Of a DNA stretch of 64,000 nt, positions 1 through 10,935 are shown piece after piece (the stretch's first letter is position 1; each line of letters starts with the position of its first letter). Under the pieces are notes generated by a model that saw only the letters and a program-made list of their open reading frames with translations, was not told where the DNA came from and did no database searches. A program made the translations under genes and the position numbers. The stretch spans positions 11,160,001 through 11,224,000 of the forward strand of contig OX485804.1 in NCBI GenBank assembly GCA_950295325.1, in the 5' to 3' direction. This DNA comes from Polytrichum commune (Eukaryota; Streptophyta; Polytrichopsida; Polytrichales; Polytrichaceae).

Positions 1-679
1 ATCAGAAATTTGTGTGTCACCACGAAGTTGGTGCAACGACCAGTTGAATCTCATGCTTTTTGTCACGCACAGAATGTAATGCTGTGGACCTTGCTTGCCT
101 GTTCGAGGTATTCCTTGCCTCCCCAGTTGGGTTGGTTGCTTGTTCTTTTGATCAACTGTTTTAAAATTTGAGGATATGTGTCTGATGTTCAAGAAATCAT
201 ATATATATATATTTTTGTGCACAGATTGTGTGGTCTCAAATTTTGTTGATAGTGTCAGGCTTACAAGTAGATTGTTGATGAATGAACCTCAGCTGGACAA
301 GTGTTGTCAATTTAATTGGAACATTTCAGAACCTTCATTATGTATATCCAGATAGATGTTCTGCTCCTATTTGAAAATTTCTTCATGTGTAAGGGTGTGT
401 TTTCATAGGAGAAAAACTTGTTCCGTCTTACTCTCTCATCAGCAACTTTGAATACAAAAATATTCAGATTGATTGCTTGGCATCTGAATGGTTTTCCAGG
501 TATTGACTAGGCCCTACACCTAAGGTAGACATGTATCATTTGGACACTTTTCTCTCTGCAGCCACTTCTCATATGATATGAGACACGCGATTGGTGTGAG
601 ACGATTATCAAAGACATGCAATTGGTGCGAGACGATTATCAAATCCAAATTGTGCCCCTAGCCATTTGCCTCATAACTT

Positions 680-960
680 TTGGAGCTCAAACGAATATGT
701 TATTTATTATTGATGTGAAGATTCTAATGTTCATTAAATGGTCAAATTGATCTCCCTCATTTATGTTGACTATTAAACTTGGAATGACTACCAAAATTTG
801 AGCATTTAGTCTTATCTCCTTCAAACATGTCTTTTTGGTGTTTGTTTTTAGGTGCACACTTAACCACATACCACTCAAATGTAGATGTATGTTTAAGTCT
901 AGTGTTGGATTAAGTCACATCCGCCTTATATAATAAGAGAATCCAATGATAATTTCTATT
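680..960 (+). repeat. Dispersed repeat family R1, copy 1
   Basis: The segment shares diverged sequence with about 6070-6240 and 32940-33180 on the same strand, and with about 14380-14640 in inverted orientation. Shared words include 'tgttgactatt', 'atgtctt', 'tggtgt' and 'ccactcaaat'. The copies are diverged and carry no reading frame, so this is probably an old non-autonomous element. Its boundaries are approximate. Confidence 0.55.
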
Positions 961-1269
961 CAAATTATGTGCTTGGAACAATCAAACTAATTACTAAGTA
1001 CATACTTGCCTATCCTGGCACCACAATATTTTACTTGTGCACACCTGAAAATATAGTGAATTCAAGTCTGTTGAGTCTATTGGCAAGCTCCTACACATCT
1101 AAAGGCCCTTTGCTCCGAAAATGAATTTGGATTATATAAGTTGGACCTCTTGATCCAGAAAACTTGAATTTTACATACAAGTATTTCTTAAAATTGAGTT
1201 CCAAACACTAAAGTAATTCATATGGTACTTTAGTATGTAGTAGCTGAATGAAGTGAAACAGTGCAATGA

Positions 1270-1520
1270 ACGGTGAGAACCGATTGCTGTAGTTAGAGAT
1301 GAACCGGTTGAGTTTGAGAAATAATCGATTCTAACTCAAGACTTCAGGGAAATTACCGATCCATTTAGAATAATTTACAGAATTTTCCCAATTCAATAAA
1401 GAAAACCCGAAAGATGTTAACATGTAACTGGTTGGTCTCGGAAGCACTAGGATCTTGATCGATTATGCCTTAAATCTCCTTGGACACTGGAACGGTGAAA
1501 TTGGATATAGACTAGAATAT
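1270..1520 (+). repeat. AACCGGTT-type dispersed repeat R2, copy A
   Basis: This copy contains 'gaaccggttgag', 'gagaaataa', 'actcaagactt', 'catgtaactggttgg' and 'cactaggatcttga' in the same order as the copies at 14.8-15.8 kb. The family has no coding potential. It is recognised by repeated AACCGGTT or near-matches to it. Edges are approximate. Confidence 0.6.
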
Positions 1521-2067
1521 CCATATTGTGATTTCCAGACTTTCAGATGCAAGCTAGCTATAACTACAACAAGGAATCCAACATGAAACCAAGCCTAGAC
1601 TTTTAGCACAAAGACCTCAAAATTTCCAGTGGTCCCTGTTGGAATAGTGAGCGAGACCCCAACACAGATCCAAATAGCCTCAATAATTAATACAGTTTCA
1701 ATGTAAATTAAAATACAATTGGGTTGCACCCGAACAGTTGACTTGGGAACAGAATTATCATGAGATCCATTTTGCATTACTCTATTTTTAATATTTGTAT
1801 TAAAGAAACATAAAATGTTGACTTGTAAGTACATGGTGGCCATCCAGAGTGACTCACCAATTCCTCACCACATGCACAAGGCCACCGTGGCGTGCCACCT
1901 GGAGCCTCCGTGGCGATCTCCGACGGAACTCCCTAGGGAACGTCGAGGGCGCATAAGGGAACATAAGGAACGTAGAGGGCGCATTAGGGAACATAGGGAA
2001 CGTCGAGGGACAAATCTAGCGACGTTGTGTTCCAGAATCCTCAAAGGGAGCTGATAAAGGTGAATGC

Positions 2068-2125
2068 CACGTGTCTGAAATCTATGCAGGAGAGATTCGT
2101 GTATACACTGACTCGAGTCACGTCA
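2068..2125. promoter_or_regulatory. Candidate promoter elements of the esterase gene (G-box, bZIP-like palindrome)
   Basis: A G-box core CACGTG lies at 2068-2073. A perfect 12-bp palindrome TGACTCGAGTCA lies at 2109-2120 and runs into ACGTCA at 2120-2125. These are known bZIP/bHLH-type core sequences in plants. They lie 245-300 bp upstream of the chosen start codon. Their function is inferred from position and motif only; no transcript start is visible. Confidence 0.35.
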
Positions 2126-2370
2126 CGGCTTTTAGAAGGTACTACTAATAAGCAAAGCAAGCTTCGGACCTCCTAATAGCCTGCTTTGTCGGGGAGGGAT
2201 CGCGGGATCGAATGCTCCAAAATTGTGTTTCGAACTCGGAATTTTTGTGCTCGGTGTGGTTGCGGCGGCAATTTTTCAAACGACGTGGTTTCCAACGATG
2301 TGCGACACGCCTGATTATTTTTCGTTCATGTGGAGGTTTTGGGGGTGTGAAGAAAAGAGAAGTGGAGCAG

Positions 2371-5300
2371 ATGTCGCCGCCTACGTGTCTCCCGATGCCG
2401 AGCTTTAATCTTCTCTCCAGGATTAACAGCAACAGGAAGAGTAGCAGGATGGCGGTGCAGGCGGCCGCAGCGGAGGAGTGTGTAGAGACGATTGTGGAGG
2501 AGAAGAAGGGCGAGAGGCAGAGCTCTTTCACTCTTGGGGTCAGCAACGAGAATGCTCGCCCGGAGCATCTGGTCATCCTCGTCAATGGAATCGCTGGAAG
2601 GTGAGTAGTAGTTAATGCGGCCATTCTTACAGGATCAATCGTACTAACTTAAAGGTAAGCAGGAATGGACACATGGACAATTGGAGGGAAATGCATGAAT
2701 GACAGATTGTATTTGGGTCATTGCTTTTGTCCCTGGGGGTCTCCGAAGCTCAATATCCATTGCTCAGAATGCCGGTTGCTACAATATCTTGTCGGATTCA
2801 ATATCATCAGGAGAGTTCAATCGACTTTTGGTGGGGATCGATGGGTTCCAAGGTTTTTAGCATAAGAGAAAATGGGATTGAGGAACATCTGTTTCATAAT
2901 TGCAAGAAATGAAGAATGCGCATGCTTTGTGTTGTGTTGAACACCTCAAGGTTGCAGAAATGGAGGGAAATATATGGATGACAGAATGCATTTGGCTCAT
3001 GTCACTGGGCTCTCCGAGGCTCATAATCCATTGTCTAGAGTGTCGGTTGCTACAGTGGTTTGTCGGATTCAATAATCATCAGGATAGTTTACAGACTTTT
3101 GGCGAGGAGCGATTGGGGCTTAAGTCTTAAGCATATGAGAGATTGAGATTGAGGATCATCTGATTCATGATATTGTGGGTTCGAGATCATTTGAAGAATG
3201 TAAATGCTAAGTATTGAACACCTCAATTAAGGCCGTAGAAATGGAGAATTGGAGAAAAATGCATGGATGACAGGATGCATTTGAGTCATTGAAGGCGGGA
3301 AAGATGGGTAGCCCATTGCTTTTCCTCCGGGGGGTCTCCGAGCCTCATGAATCCATTGTCCAGAGAGACTGGGATTGAGGAGCATCTGTTTCACAATTAT
3401 CTGGGTTCAAGATCGTGTGAGCTTTGTAAAGCATTTCCTGCAGTGGGGGCGGGTGGGATGGGATCTTCTGTTATTTGTTCTCTCCTATTGCAAGAAATGA
3501 GGAATGGGTATCCTATTATGTGTTGAACACCTTATGGTCGGAGGAATGGAGAAATAAAGAATGGGAGGGAAATGCATGGATGACATAATGCATTTGGCTC
3601 ATTGATTTGTCCCTGGGGTCTCCGAGGCTTATAATCCATTATCCAGATTGTCGGTGGTTCGGTAGTTTGTCGGATTCAATAATCGGGTTAATTTACCGAC
3701 TTTTGGTGGGGATCGATGGGATCGAAGGTTTTAATCCTAAGGGAGATAGTGATTGAGGAACATCTGTTTTATAGTTTTTCTGGGTTCAAGATCATTTGAG
3801 GTTCGTAAGCAATTTTCTGCAGTGGGGAGGAATGATAAGGATTCTTTGTTCTCTCGTGTTGAATATCTTGACCCGCCACCATGTCACCCCAAAATGGACC
3901 AGTCTGGTCCAGAGGCATCCTACATAATTTGGGACTTCACTTTAAACTAAGGTAGCTGACTTATTTGTAGAGCCACTGCCAATGCAAGAATATCAGAACA
4001 TTCCCCGATGCAGAAGTTGTACCAAAATAGGCAACACCCTCATTTAGATGAGTTGAATTGAATGGTTGATAACTTTGCTGACATAGCACACCTTCGTTGT
4101 ACAAATCTTTGTGAGGTAAACATGTGATATCAGCAAGGGTGGATTCTTATCTATCAGCCTACACACCGTAACTTGAAGTTATATCTCGAGAGTCTAGAGG
4201 GGAAGCTCTACCTAGAATTCAGCAATATCACATAATATCTAAAGATTCACCAATTATATATTTGTCTGTGTTATGTATAACTCTACAGTGGTGTCACACT
4301 AATAAGCAGACCATAGAAATGTTGTTTGGTTTTGAATGCAGTGCCGAGAATTGGAGATTTGCTGCTGAGCAATTCAAGCAGAAGCTTGCTGATAAAGTAG
4401 TTGTGCACTGTATGTACGCGCACCTAAATTGGTGTTGTTCTTGTTCTCTTTTGAATGTGATGCAGCTCAAATTGAAATGGTTTCCCTAGTTAAAACAAAT
4501 TGAGTGTTTTGTGTACGTTGCAGAAGTTATTGGTTAGAGATTAGTTATTGTAACAAGCTCTGGAAATCTGCAGGTAGTGCCACCAATTCTGCTTTGAGGA
4601 CCTTAAATGGCGTTGATGTCATGGGGAATCGTCTTGCTGATGAGGTCCTCTACCATCTCTTTCATATTTCCTCTTAAGAGCAGTCAGTGCTTACTTGTCG
4701 TTACATCTCATTATCAACGATCTTTGTAAAAATAACAACACACGAATAAGAAATATGCAAACAATCTTGCTGAATGAAACTCATTTTTCTGCAGTTGGCA
4801 CTTTCAGGTCATGAAAGTAATTAAAGATACGCCTGGTGTGACAAAAATTTCATTCCTGGGTCACTCACTTGGTGGCTTGATTGCACGATATGCCATCGGC
4901 CAGTTGTATGCGCCGCCTGGTAATGAACCTATATCTTAATTAGTCGTACTCTTTGTATGTTATGTTCATTACTCACCTCTGTTTTTGCTTTCGTCCTAGT
5001 GATGCTAGTTTGTGTGGGCTTCATGAATTTTGAGGAAATGTGTGCTCTTTTGTTGATGTTTAGTTTGTCATGTTGATGAATGCCCTCTGGAAAGTAGACC
5101 TATCCTTTGACTCAATGGGACTTTTCGTCGGGAGTTGGTCCCCGTATGATTTATCATTGGTTGTGTTGTAATCAATATTATCTTTCCACTTATAGTGCAT
5201 GCTCGGAGGTGGTGTTTTGAATTTGAACGAAGAGCAACCTATTTTGGTACACTGAGGGCCAAACTTAATTTAGCACTTCTTGGCATGCCAAAATGTGGTT

Positions 5301-8288
5301 GACCCTCATGAATCGATATACAATGTTCTTCATTCAAACCTCCACACTACCACTAAGCATGCAACGCAAACTTACCGAGCATGGAAGGTATTCCATGCTA
5401 AACAACAACTCACGACCAAAAGTCATGTGGAGTTAGAAAACGACTCTAGTTTATTTTGCTTAACGAGGAGTGATCAACGCTTGTGTCTGCAATTATTGGG
5501 TTCCATGTACTAGGCTCATTTCTGAATAATATTTGCTGATAGTGGAACCACTGGTCTATCAAACATAGGGGGCCCTAATTCTCGGGTTCTTCTCAGGCGG
5601 TAAGAGCCTTTGGCAAGATATGGAAGCAGGAAGGAGTGGAAGGAAGGAGAATGAAGCTATTTTAAGTGAAACTGAAACTGAAGGGAATGGAAGAGAGCAT
5701 ATATCAGCTTCTTGCAACACTCCTTTGGAGGGGACTATAGCAGGGCTTGAACCTGTCAACTTTATTACACTTGCCACACCCCATTTAGGCTGCAGAGGGA
5801 AACAGAATGTGAGTAGACTTCCACATCAACACTATGAGTAAGTTGATATCGATGTTCTTGCTTTGATAAATCTAAGGTAGACGGGCCTTATTTGGTAACT
5901 TTTAGTTCTTTGATATCTTATCCTACTCAGATTTGCAAGGTTGAAATTTCTGTGTATTCACTAATATATCTGAAGAAGCTAGGATCAATCCCAGAAAGTT
6001 TTGGAGGTAATCTTGAATTGCTATGAAGTGTCAAAGTCCACTGACAATGAGCCTTAAGAAGGCCACTTAGGTCCCCCCAATTGTGTTGACTATTGAGTGT
6101 AAAACGGTTAACAAATTTTGAGCATGTAGTTCAATATCTTTTTAAAACAAAGGTCTTTATGGTGTCTGTTCTTAGGTCTCCACCCAACCACCCACCACTC
6201 AAATATACGTATCTGATTATCACAAGTAACCGAAATAGGTCATCTAACCTTAATGTAGACGATACATGGATGATTCTTAAGATATCAATCTCTATCTATC
6301 TGCATGTTGTTATGATCACTGCTGTGGTTGTAAACAAGTCAGCAGTAGAAAACAATTTTTACTACTGTTTTTGTTCCCTCATTGAATTAAAGCTGTATTT
6401 CCTTGTTCCCGAATCCCCAAGTTTGCTCTGAATCTACTCATGTCTTCTCCTCCTTGATGTGAAGATCTCACTCTACTTATTGACATGATGATGTACTTCT
6501 CATTTTGTATTTTCCTGGCTAATCAATTTTGTGCAGCTGCCATTCCTATTTGGAATTGCTTCACTCGAGAAAGTTGCTCCCTTAGTTTCACACTGGTTTG
6601 TTGGAAGAACTGGCCGGCACTTATTTCTTGCTGATGGGGATAAAACACACGATCCTCTTCTGCAACGGATGGTCACGGATTGCGACGAGGGGAGGTTTTT
6701 GTTAGTAACTTTTCTTATCCCATTTACATTATTTTCTTCAGGCCTTTGATGGCAATGTATCGAGAGGCAACATTTTGGGCTTAAGATTACAACCAAAGAA
6801 ACTAGTTAATTGTCATGTGTGATGCCAATATTTTGTGGATGTTGTTGGTTAATTTTGAAGGTTGATAATGTGATCCTGCCATTAGATCAACTATTGTCAC
6901 TCTAGATTTAGGTGTTGCGGCGTACACAGCTGACTGGAAAGGTGTATCTTGGTTTTGTAGATCAGCATTGCGATCTTTTAAGCAAAGGACTGCATATGCA
7001 AATGTCTACCTTGATCGTATCCATCCTCTGACATTTCTGAAATTATTGAACTTAATGACAAATATTCTCAGAATTGAATTGAACATTGTTGTAGGTTTTA
7101 GGTTAGTCATTTGTCTGTGTCCTTCTGTCTGCGAGAATGATTGGTGTGCATACAGTTGCTGTCCTGTGCTGGAGGGATCAATAGTTCTCATGTCAGATGC
7201 TACCCACAATTATGTGGATTTTAAAGAAAATTTCTTTATGCCACCTGGGACCTTGGTCTAGTTTATTTCTGCAAGTTGTCCTGAACACCCTGAAGGCATG
7301 GTTGGATGGCGGACTGCATCGATTCGAAGGGAAAGCGAAATGCCAGAGGTACTTCATTCTTATCATTCTTCTGTGTCTTTTTGGCAGTTGGACATACATT
7401 TTAAAGCTTGTTGTGATCACATTTGTGAAGGATAGAACAGACAGAAAGACACTGAAACTTCTTTTTCTTTTCACAACTTTCAACCCGATGTGGATGTTGA
7501 AATGCAACAGGTTCCGCTTAAGGCCATGGAAGAAATGTACCCACATGTTGTGGGGATGGCAGTTATACCAAAGGATGAGGATACAGATGATGGTAGTGAA
7601 TCAAAGACAGCACCCGCAGCTGATGCAATTGAAGGTAAGTTAACTTCTAGATTGAGACTGTTATCTGAGGAAGGCTGTTCTGACATATTCATCACATATA
7701 ATTCCTGGGAATTTATGTATCAGTCGGTAACTGATTGGAGCCTGCTATGGAACTCTAGTGGTGCACTTGATTGACATATTCTTATGACTTATAAATATGA
7801 CCTACTTATAAATAGTCTAACACTGTTTCTGGTTTCCCCAGAGGATATGGTTTCTGGCCTTCAAAAAGTTCGGTGGACGATATATGATGTGAATTTCATG
7901 AATGCTGTGAAGAAGAACGAGGCTCACAATCTTATTCAGGTGCGTGAATCTAATTGGTGCACTAACTTGACATGGTCAGGACCCGAATAACTACAGAGAC
8001 GCATTTATATTCAAGATGTTACATTTTGATTACACAGTGAAGTTTTCAGTCGACTTCTTCCTTTGAACACCAATTGAGAGAGAGCGCTTGTATTCTCACT
8101 TGTGAACAATTGCCTGAGAACAAGAACATCTACTTCAGTATGGAAGTAGGTTGGTATAGCACTTGCACAAAACATCTACTTCAGTACGGTTCCTCTGACC
8201 AAATAATAAGGTTATGCAGGTGAAAACAGCATCTATACATAGTGAAGGTGCAGATGTGATATATCACATTCTCGATAAGCATTTTTGA
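2371..8288 (+). CDS. DUF676 / putative serine esterase (lipase-like alpha/beta hydrolase)
   Basis: Eleven exons: 2371-2600, 4342-4409, 4574-4644, 4808-4919, 5597-5808, 6537-6700, 6961-7016, 7296-7348, 7511-7634, 7842-7939, 8220-8288. They join in frame into 418 residues. The protein belongs to the plant DUF676 family of lipase-like hydrolases, which are predicted to cleave ester bonds; the substrate is unknown. Visible motifs are HLVILVNGIAG at the end of exon 1 (strand/oxyanion region), the nucleophile elbow GHSLGG (residues 141-146, Ser143), FITLATPHLG, GRTGRHLFLADGD, VGWRTASIRR, and a C-terminal GADVIYHILDKHF. The Asp of the family's 'YDHMVGWRT' block is kept, but the next residue reads as Arg, not His (codon split across exons 7/8). 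The frame is open upstream to 2212. I chose the ATG at 2371; the ATG at 2449 is also possible because the N-terminus is poorly conserved. Intron 1 is long (1.74 kb) and holds a repeat array. Confidence 0.88.
2664..3870 (+). repeat. Four-copy diverged tandem repeat in intron 1 of the esterase
   Basis: A unit of about 270-350 bp occurs four times in a row with internal deletions. Landmarks recurring in order are 'gggaaatgcatg', 'catttggctcatt', 'ggtctccgagg', 'ataatccattgtc', 'ttgtcggattcaata', 'gacttttggtggggatcga', 'gattgaggaacatctgttt' and 'gttgaacacct'. Copies begin near 2664, 2936, 3236 and 3550. None codes for protein. The array accounts for most of intron 1. Confidence 0.8.
6070..6240 (+). 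repeat. Dispersed repeat family R1, copy 2 (esterase intron 5)
   Basis: This matches the copies near 700-900 and 33000-33180 through 'gtgttgactattga', 'aaaacaaaggtctttatggtgtc' (diverged) and 'caccactcaaatata'. It sits inside the intron between exons 5 and 6 of the esterase, so it is transcribed with the gene. Confidence 0.5.
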
Positions 8289-10599
8289 AATGTATCTGGA
8301 GAATATGCATCCTGGATGTGCGATCGAAGGCAAAGGCTTGGACAAACCGATTTTTAGTGTGTAGGTCCACAAAGACTTGTAGACCACACCATTAAGGCTT
8401 ATGATTTCTCTAGTTCGCTAATTTGTCCTAGAAGTTGTTTTAACCGCTAACACCAGTATATTTTAACTTAGTGGTCAGCTACCTGTTATCTTGTCAATAT
8501 ATTGCTTGACAGAGTGCAGCAAAATAATTATGAAAACACATCAACAACAAGTAATAGGAGTCCAAAAATATGGCGGACTATTGATTGCAAATTCAATGTA
8601 TAAGTGCTCAACCTTTTCAAGGGCTGCATTACTTGGAATTTGCATTTTACCAATGTGGTGCAACGTGCCTGAAAGTGAGCTTTCAAATGGAAGCAGGCCG
8701 TCTCAAACAGAACAAACTTTCAGTTATCTTATTGGAATTCTCTTAATCCCTGTGTGTGTAAGCATTTACTCATGGGTGATGAATGTATGGCAGAACTCGT
8801 ACTTCCAGGTAGTGATTCATCAATCTGGAATATTGTCTCTTGGGGCACAATATAGATGTTAGGTTGCCAAGCCGCTCCCTACTGTCCTGTGGGGTCTCCT
8901 AGCATGTCTAATAATAGTAACCATAACTAGGAAGTTGTCACTTATTGGTTTTTGTTGGACTTCACATTTCTTGAAACTGAGGTATACGAATAGGCTTTTG
9001 ATTCCTTGAAGAAAATTTCTAACAATACCTTGTGATATCATCAAATTGAGAAGGTAAATCTATCCAAACTACTGTATGAAGCCTCAACGAGGAGTTTAAA
9101 GAAGAATAAGTCTGGATCTTTGAGGATCAGCGTGAATGAGCAATCTAGGCAGTCCTTCAAAGGAAAATTAGGAGCCCTATGGCATAAATTGTTGACACCA
9201 AAGTAAACACTTTGAAATCTATCTACTATTAAGTCCCATTATTCAGAACTTAGCATTAGGTCTTTTTGCAACAATTATCTGAGACTTGTTAGCCTGGTGG
9301 AACCACAACTCATTTCAACAACTATATCCTAATCAGAACATCTGGCACGTGCCCTCAAAAGTGATGCACTTGCTCATACTACATCTTGCTGTAACAGGTA
9401 ACTGTATCAAAGAACGCAAGTTAACTGTCTTTGAGCTGAATGCTTATGGTAGAGTCATAATGGTCCAAATGGGATTTGCCATGTGCACATCCATCCATAA
9501 GTATCTCATGAGATTATTCCAATTTGGACTAGGATAGAATTGGCAGCTTGTGCGCACATCAAGGAGAGCACCATGCAATTAAACACCTGAATGCTTCTTC
9601 ACTTTAGCATGTGCCCATGGATATGGCTATCTGAATAGTGTTGGTGTCCGATAGAGGCACATGGTTCTTACCCGCATTCATATCATCCAAACCGACATTG
9701 TTGGACACAAACTCAACATGTTTTTGACCATTTGACTCAGGCAATACCCTATCAACCCATACACGTGTGGCAATTCCTCATTCCTCAATTGCTTACAGTG
9801 AAAAAATTAAGATGTGTAACATGAGGATATTTATCCCAACCCAAAGTTACCTTTATCTAATGGTGCACCATTTGGATGTTGGTGAAATTACACTTGCACG
9901 CTACTTGTACGTGCATGTCCTCTCCACAATACACTATCCTCCGTTGCATTCTTGCTCTAAGAACATTATCATAGTAACTAGAGAGACGCAAATCAAAATT
10001 CGCACCTTCTACACCAATTGCAACAGCTGCAACCATCTCCTCCCCCTGGCCTCCAAAGCCACGCCTCCTTCATGAAATCATGCAAGTTTTAATCTTTTTA
10101 AGGGCGAGGTGTTGAAATTGAAAATCAATCCCAACAAGGATGAGCCCAAGCTCCATTAAGCACTATGAGCATACGAGACCTCAGCAGTGAATTTTCTTGC
10201 AAATCTACTACAATAGTAGAATTGACATGAATTTTCACACATGCATGATGAATTTCACTAACGCAAGATGAGTTGCCTAGGACTCATATACTTGTAGTGA
10301 TTTTAGGTGCACCGGAGGGTCCAAAAAAGCGGTCATGGCCCATCAGTCTCTTGCATTTTGATGGTTCAATGGAAAACAGAATATTCAACATCTGTAGTTG
10401 CCAAGGACAAAAGAATTTTGAAGTTTTGTGACAGAGATATATATATGCATATGCACCCCCAGCCTTGTTTCGTGTAACAATTTGCACTTTTTGGGCAACT
10501 ATTCAAGCACCAATAATGGTGAACTGAAAGTCAATTGCTATTGTTCACTCCCAACCCATTGACTTCTACACTCTGGTTTGTTTCTATGAAGGTGACTGA
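8289..10599. other. Intergenic region, no supported gene
   Basis: This follows the esterase stop codon and probably begins with its 3' untranslated region. A 123-codon open frame at 8491-8862 contains a hydrophobic stretch (FSYLIGILLIPVCVSIYSW) but has no recognisable family and no splice partner. Frames at 9286-9537 and 9767-10075 are also unrecognised. I treat all as chance or decayed sequence. Confidence 0.45.
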
Positions 10600-10935
10600 G
10601 GGCCGCTTCACACGGTACCCAAGTCCTAAATCCCAAGTCACTTGAGGTTAATCCATGTAATCTCAACCGTTGAGAGCATGGAAGTTGGGATTTATATGGC
10701 AACACTTTTTGGAGGCGAGGCTTGGGACTTGTGTTGTGAGTTGGGTCGAGAAAAAAACTCGATCCAACTCTTAATTTAAGTCTTGTGAATATTATTGCAT
10801 AAAAGAATCAAGATCTGATGTTAATAATAATTAACCATATTTCAATGATTACTTGAGGCTCACAAGTTGGGACTTTGCCTCCATGTTGGGACTTGCTAAC
10901 ATGAGTGGCACTTGGGACCTCGTGTGAACTGGTCT
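10600..10935. mobile_element. MITE-like inverted-repeat element (PIF/Harbinger-like ends), about 336 bp
   Basis: The left end reads GGGCCGCTTCACACGGTACC. The reverse complement of the right end reads AGACCAGTTCACACGAGGTC, and the similarity continues inward ('cccaagtc' against 'cccaagtg'). A TTA follows the right end; the left flank is TGA. There is no coding sequence. The ends resemble those of the elements at 16449 and 51146. Confidence 0.6.

Larger units (their letters stand above)
1..2100. other. Gene-free upstream region with dispersed repeats
   Basis: I see no gene here. The sequence is AT-rich and holds a short tandem duplication near 575-640 (about 33 bp, sharing the core 'gagacgattatcaaa'). 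It also holds one copy each of two dispersed repeat families described separately (about 680-960 and 1270-1520). At 1938-2010 a roughly 30-bp unit beginning 'ggaacgt' is repeated about two and a half times. The open frames here are short, lack splice-compatible partners and resemble no family I know. Confidence 0.5.

Noticed and set aside
3170-3200. 'gggttcgagatcatt' resembling a tRNA T-loop
   Set aside because: No acceptor stem, D-arm or anticodon arm can be drawn around it; it is part of the intron repeat array.
8491-8862. 123-codon open frame with a hydrophobic segment
   Set aside because: No family resemblance, no splice partners, no conserved start context; similar frames are expected by chance in this much spacer.
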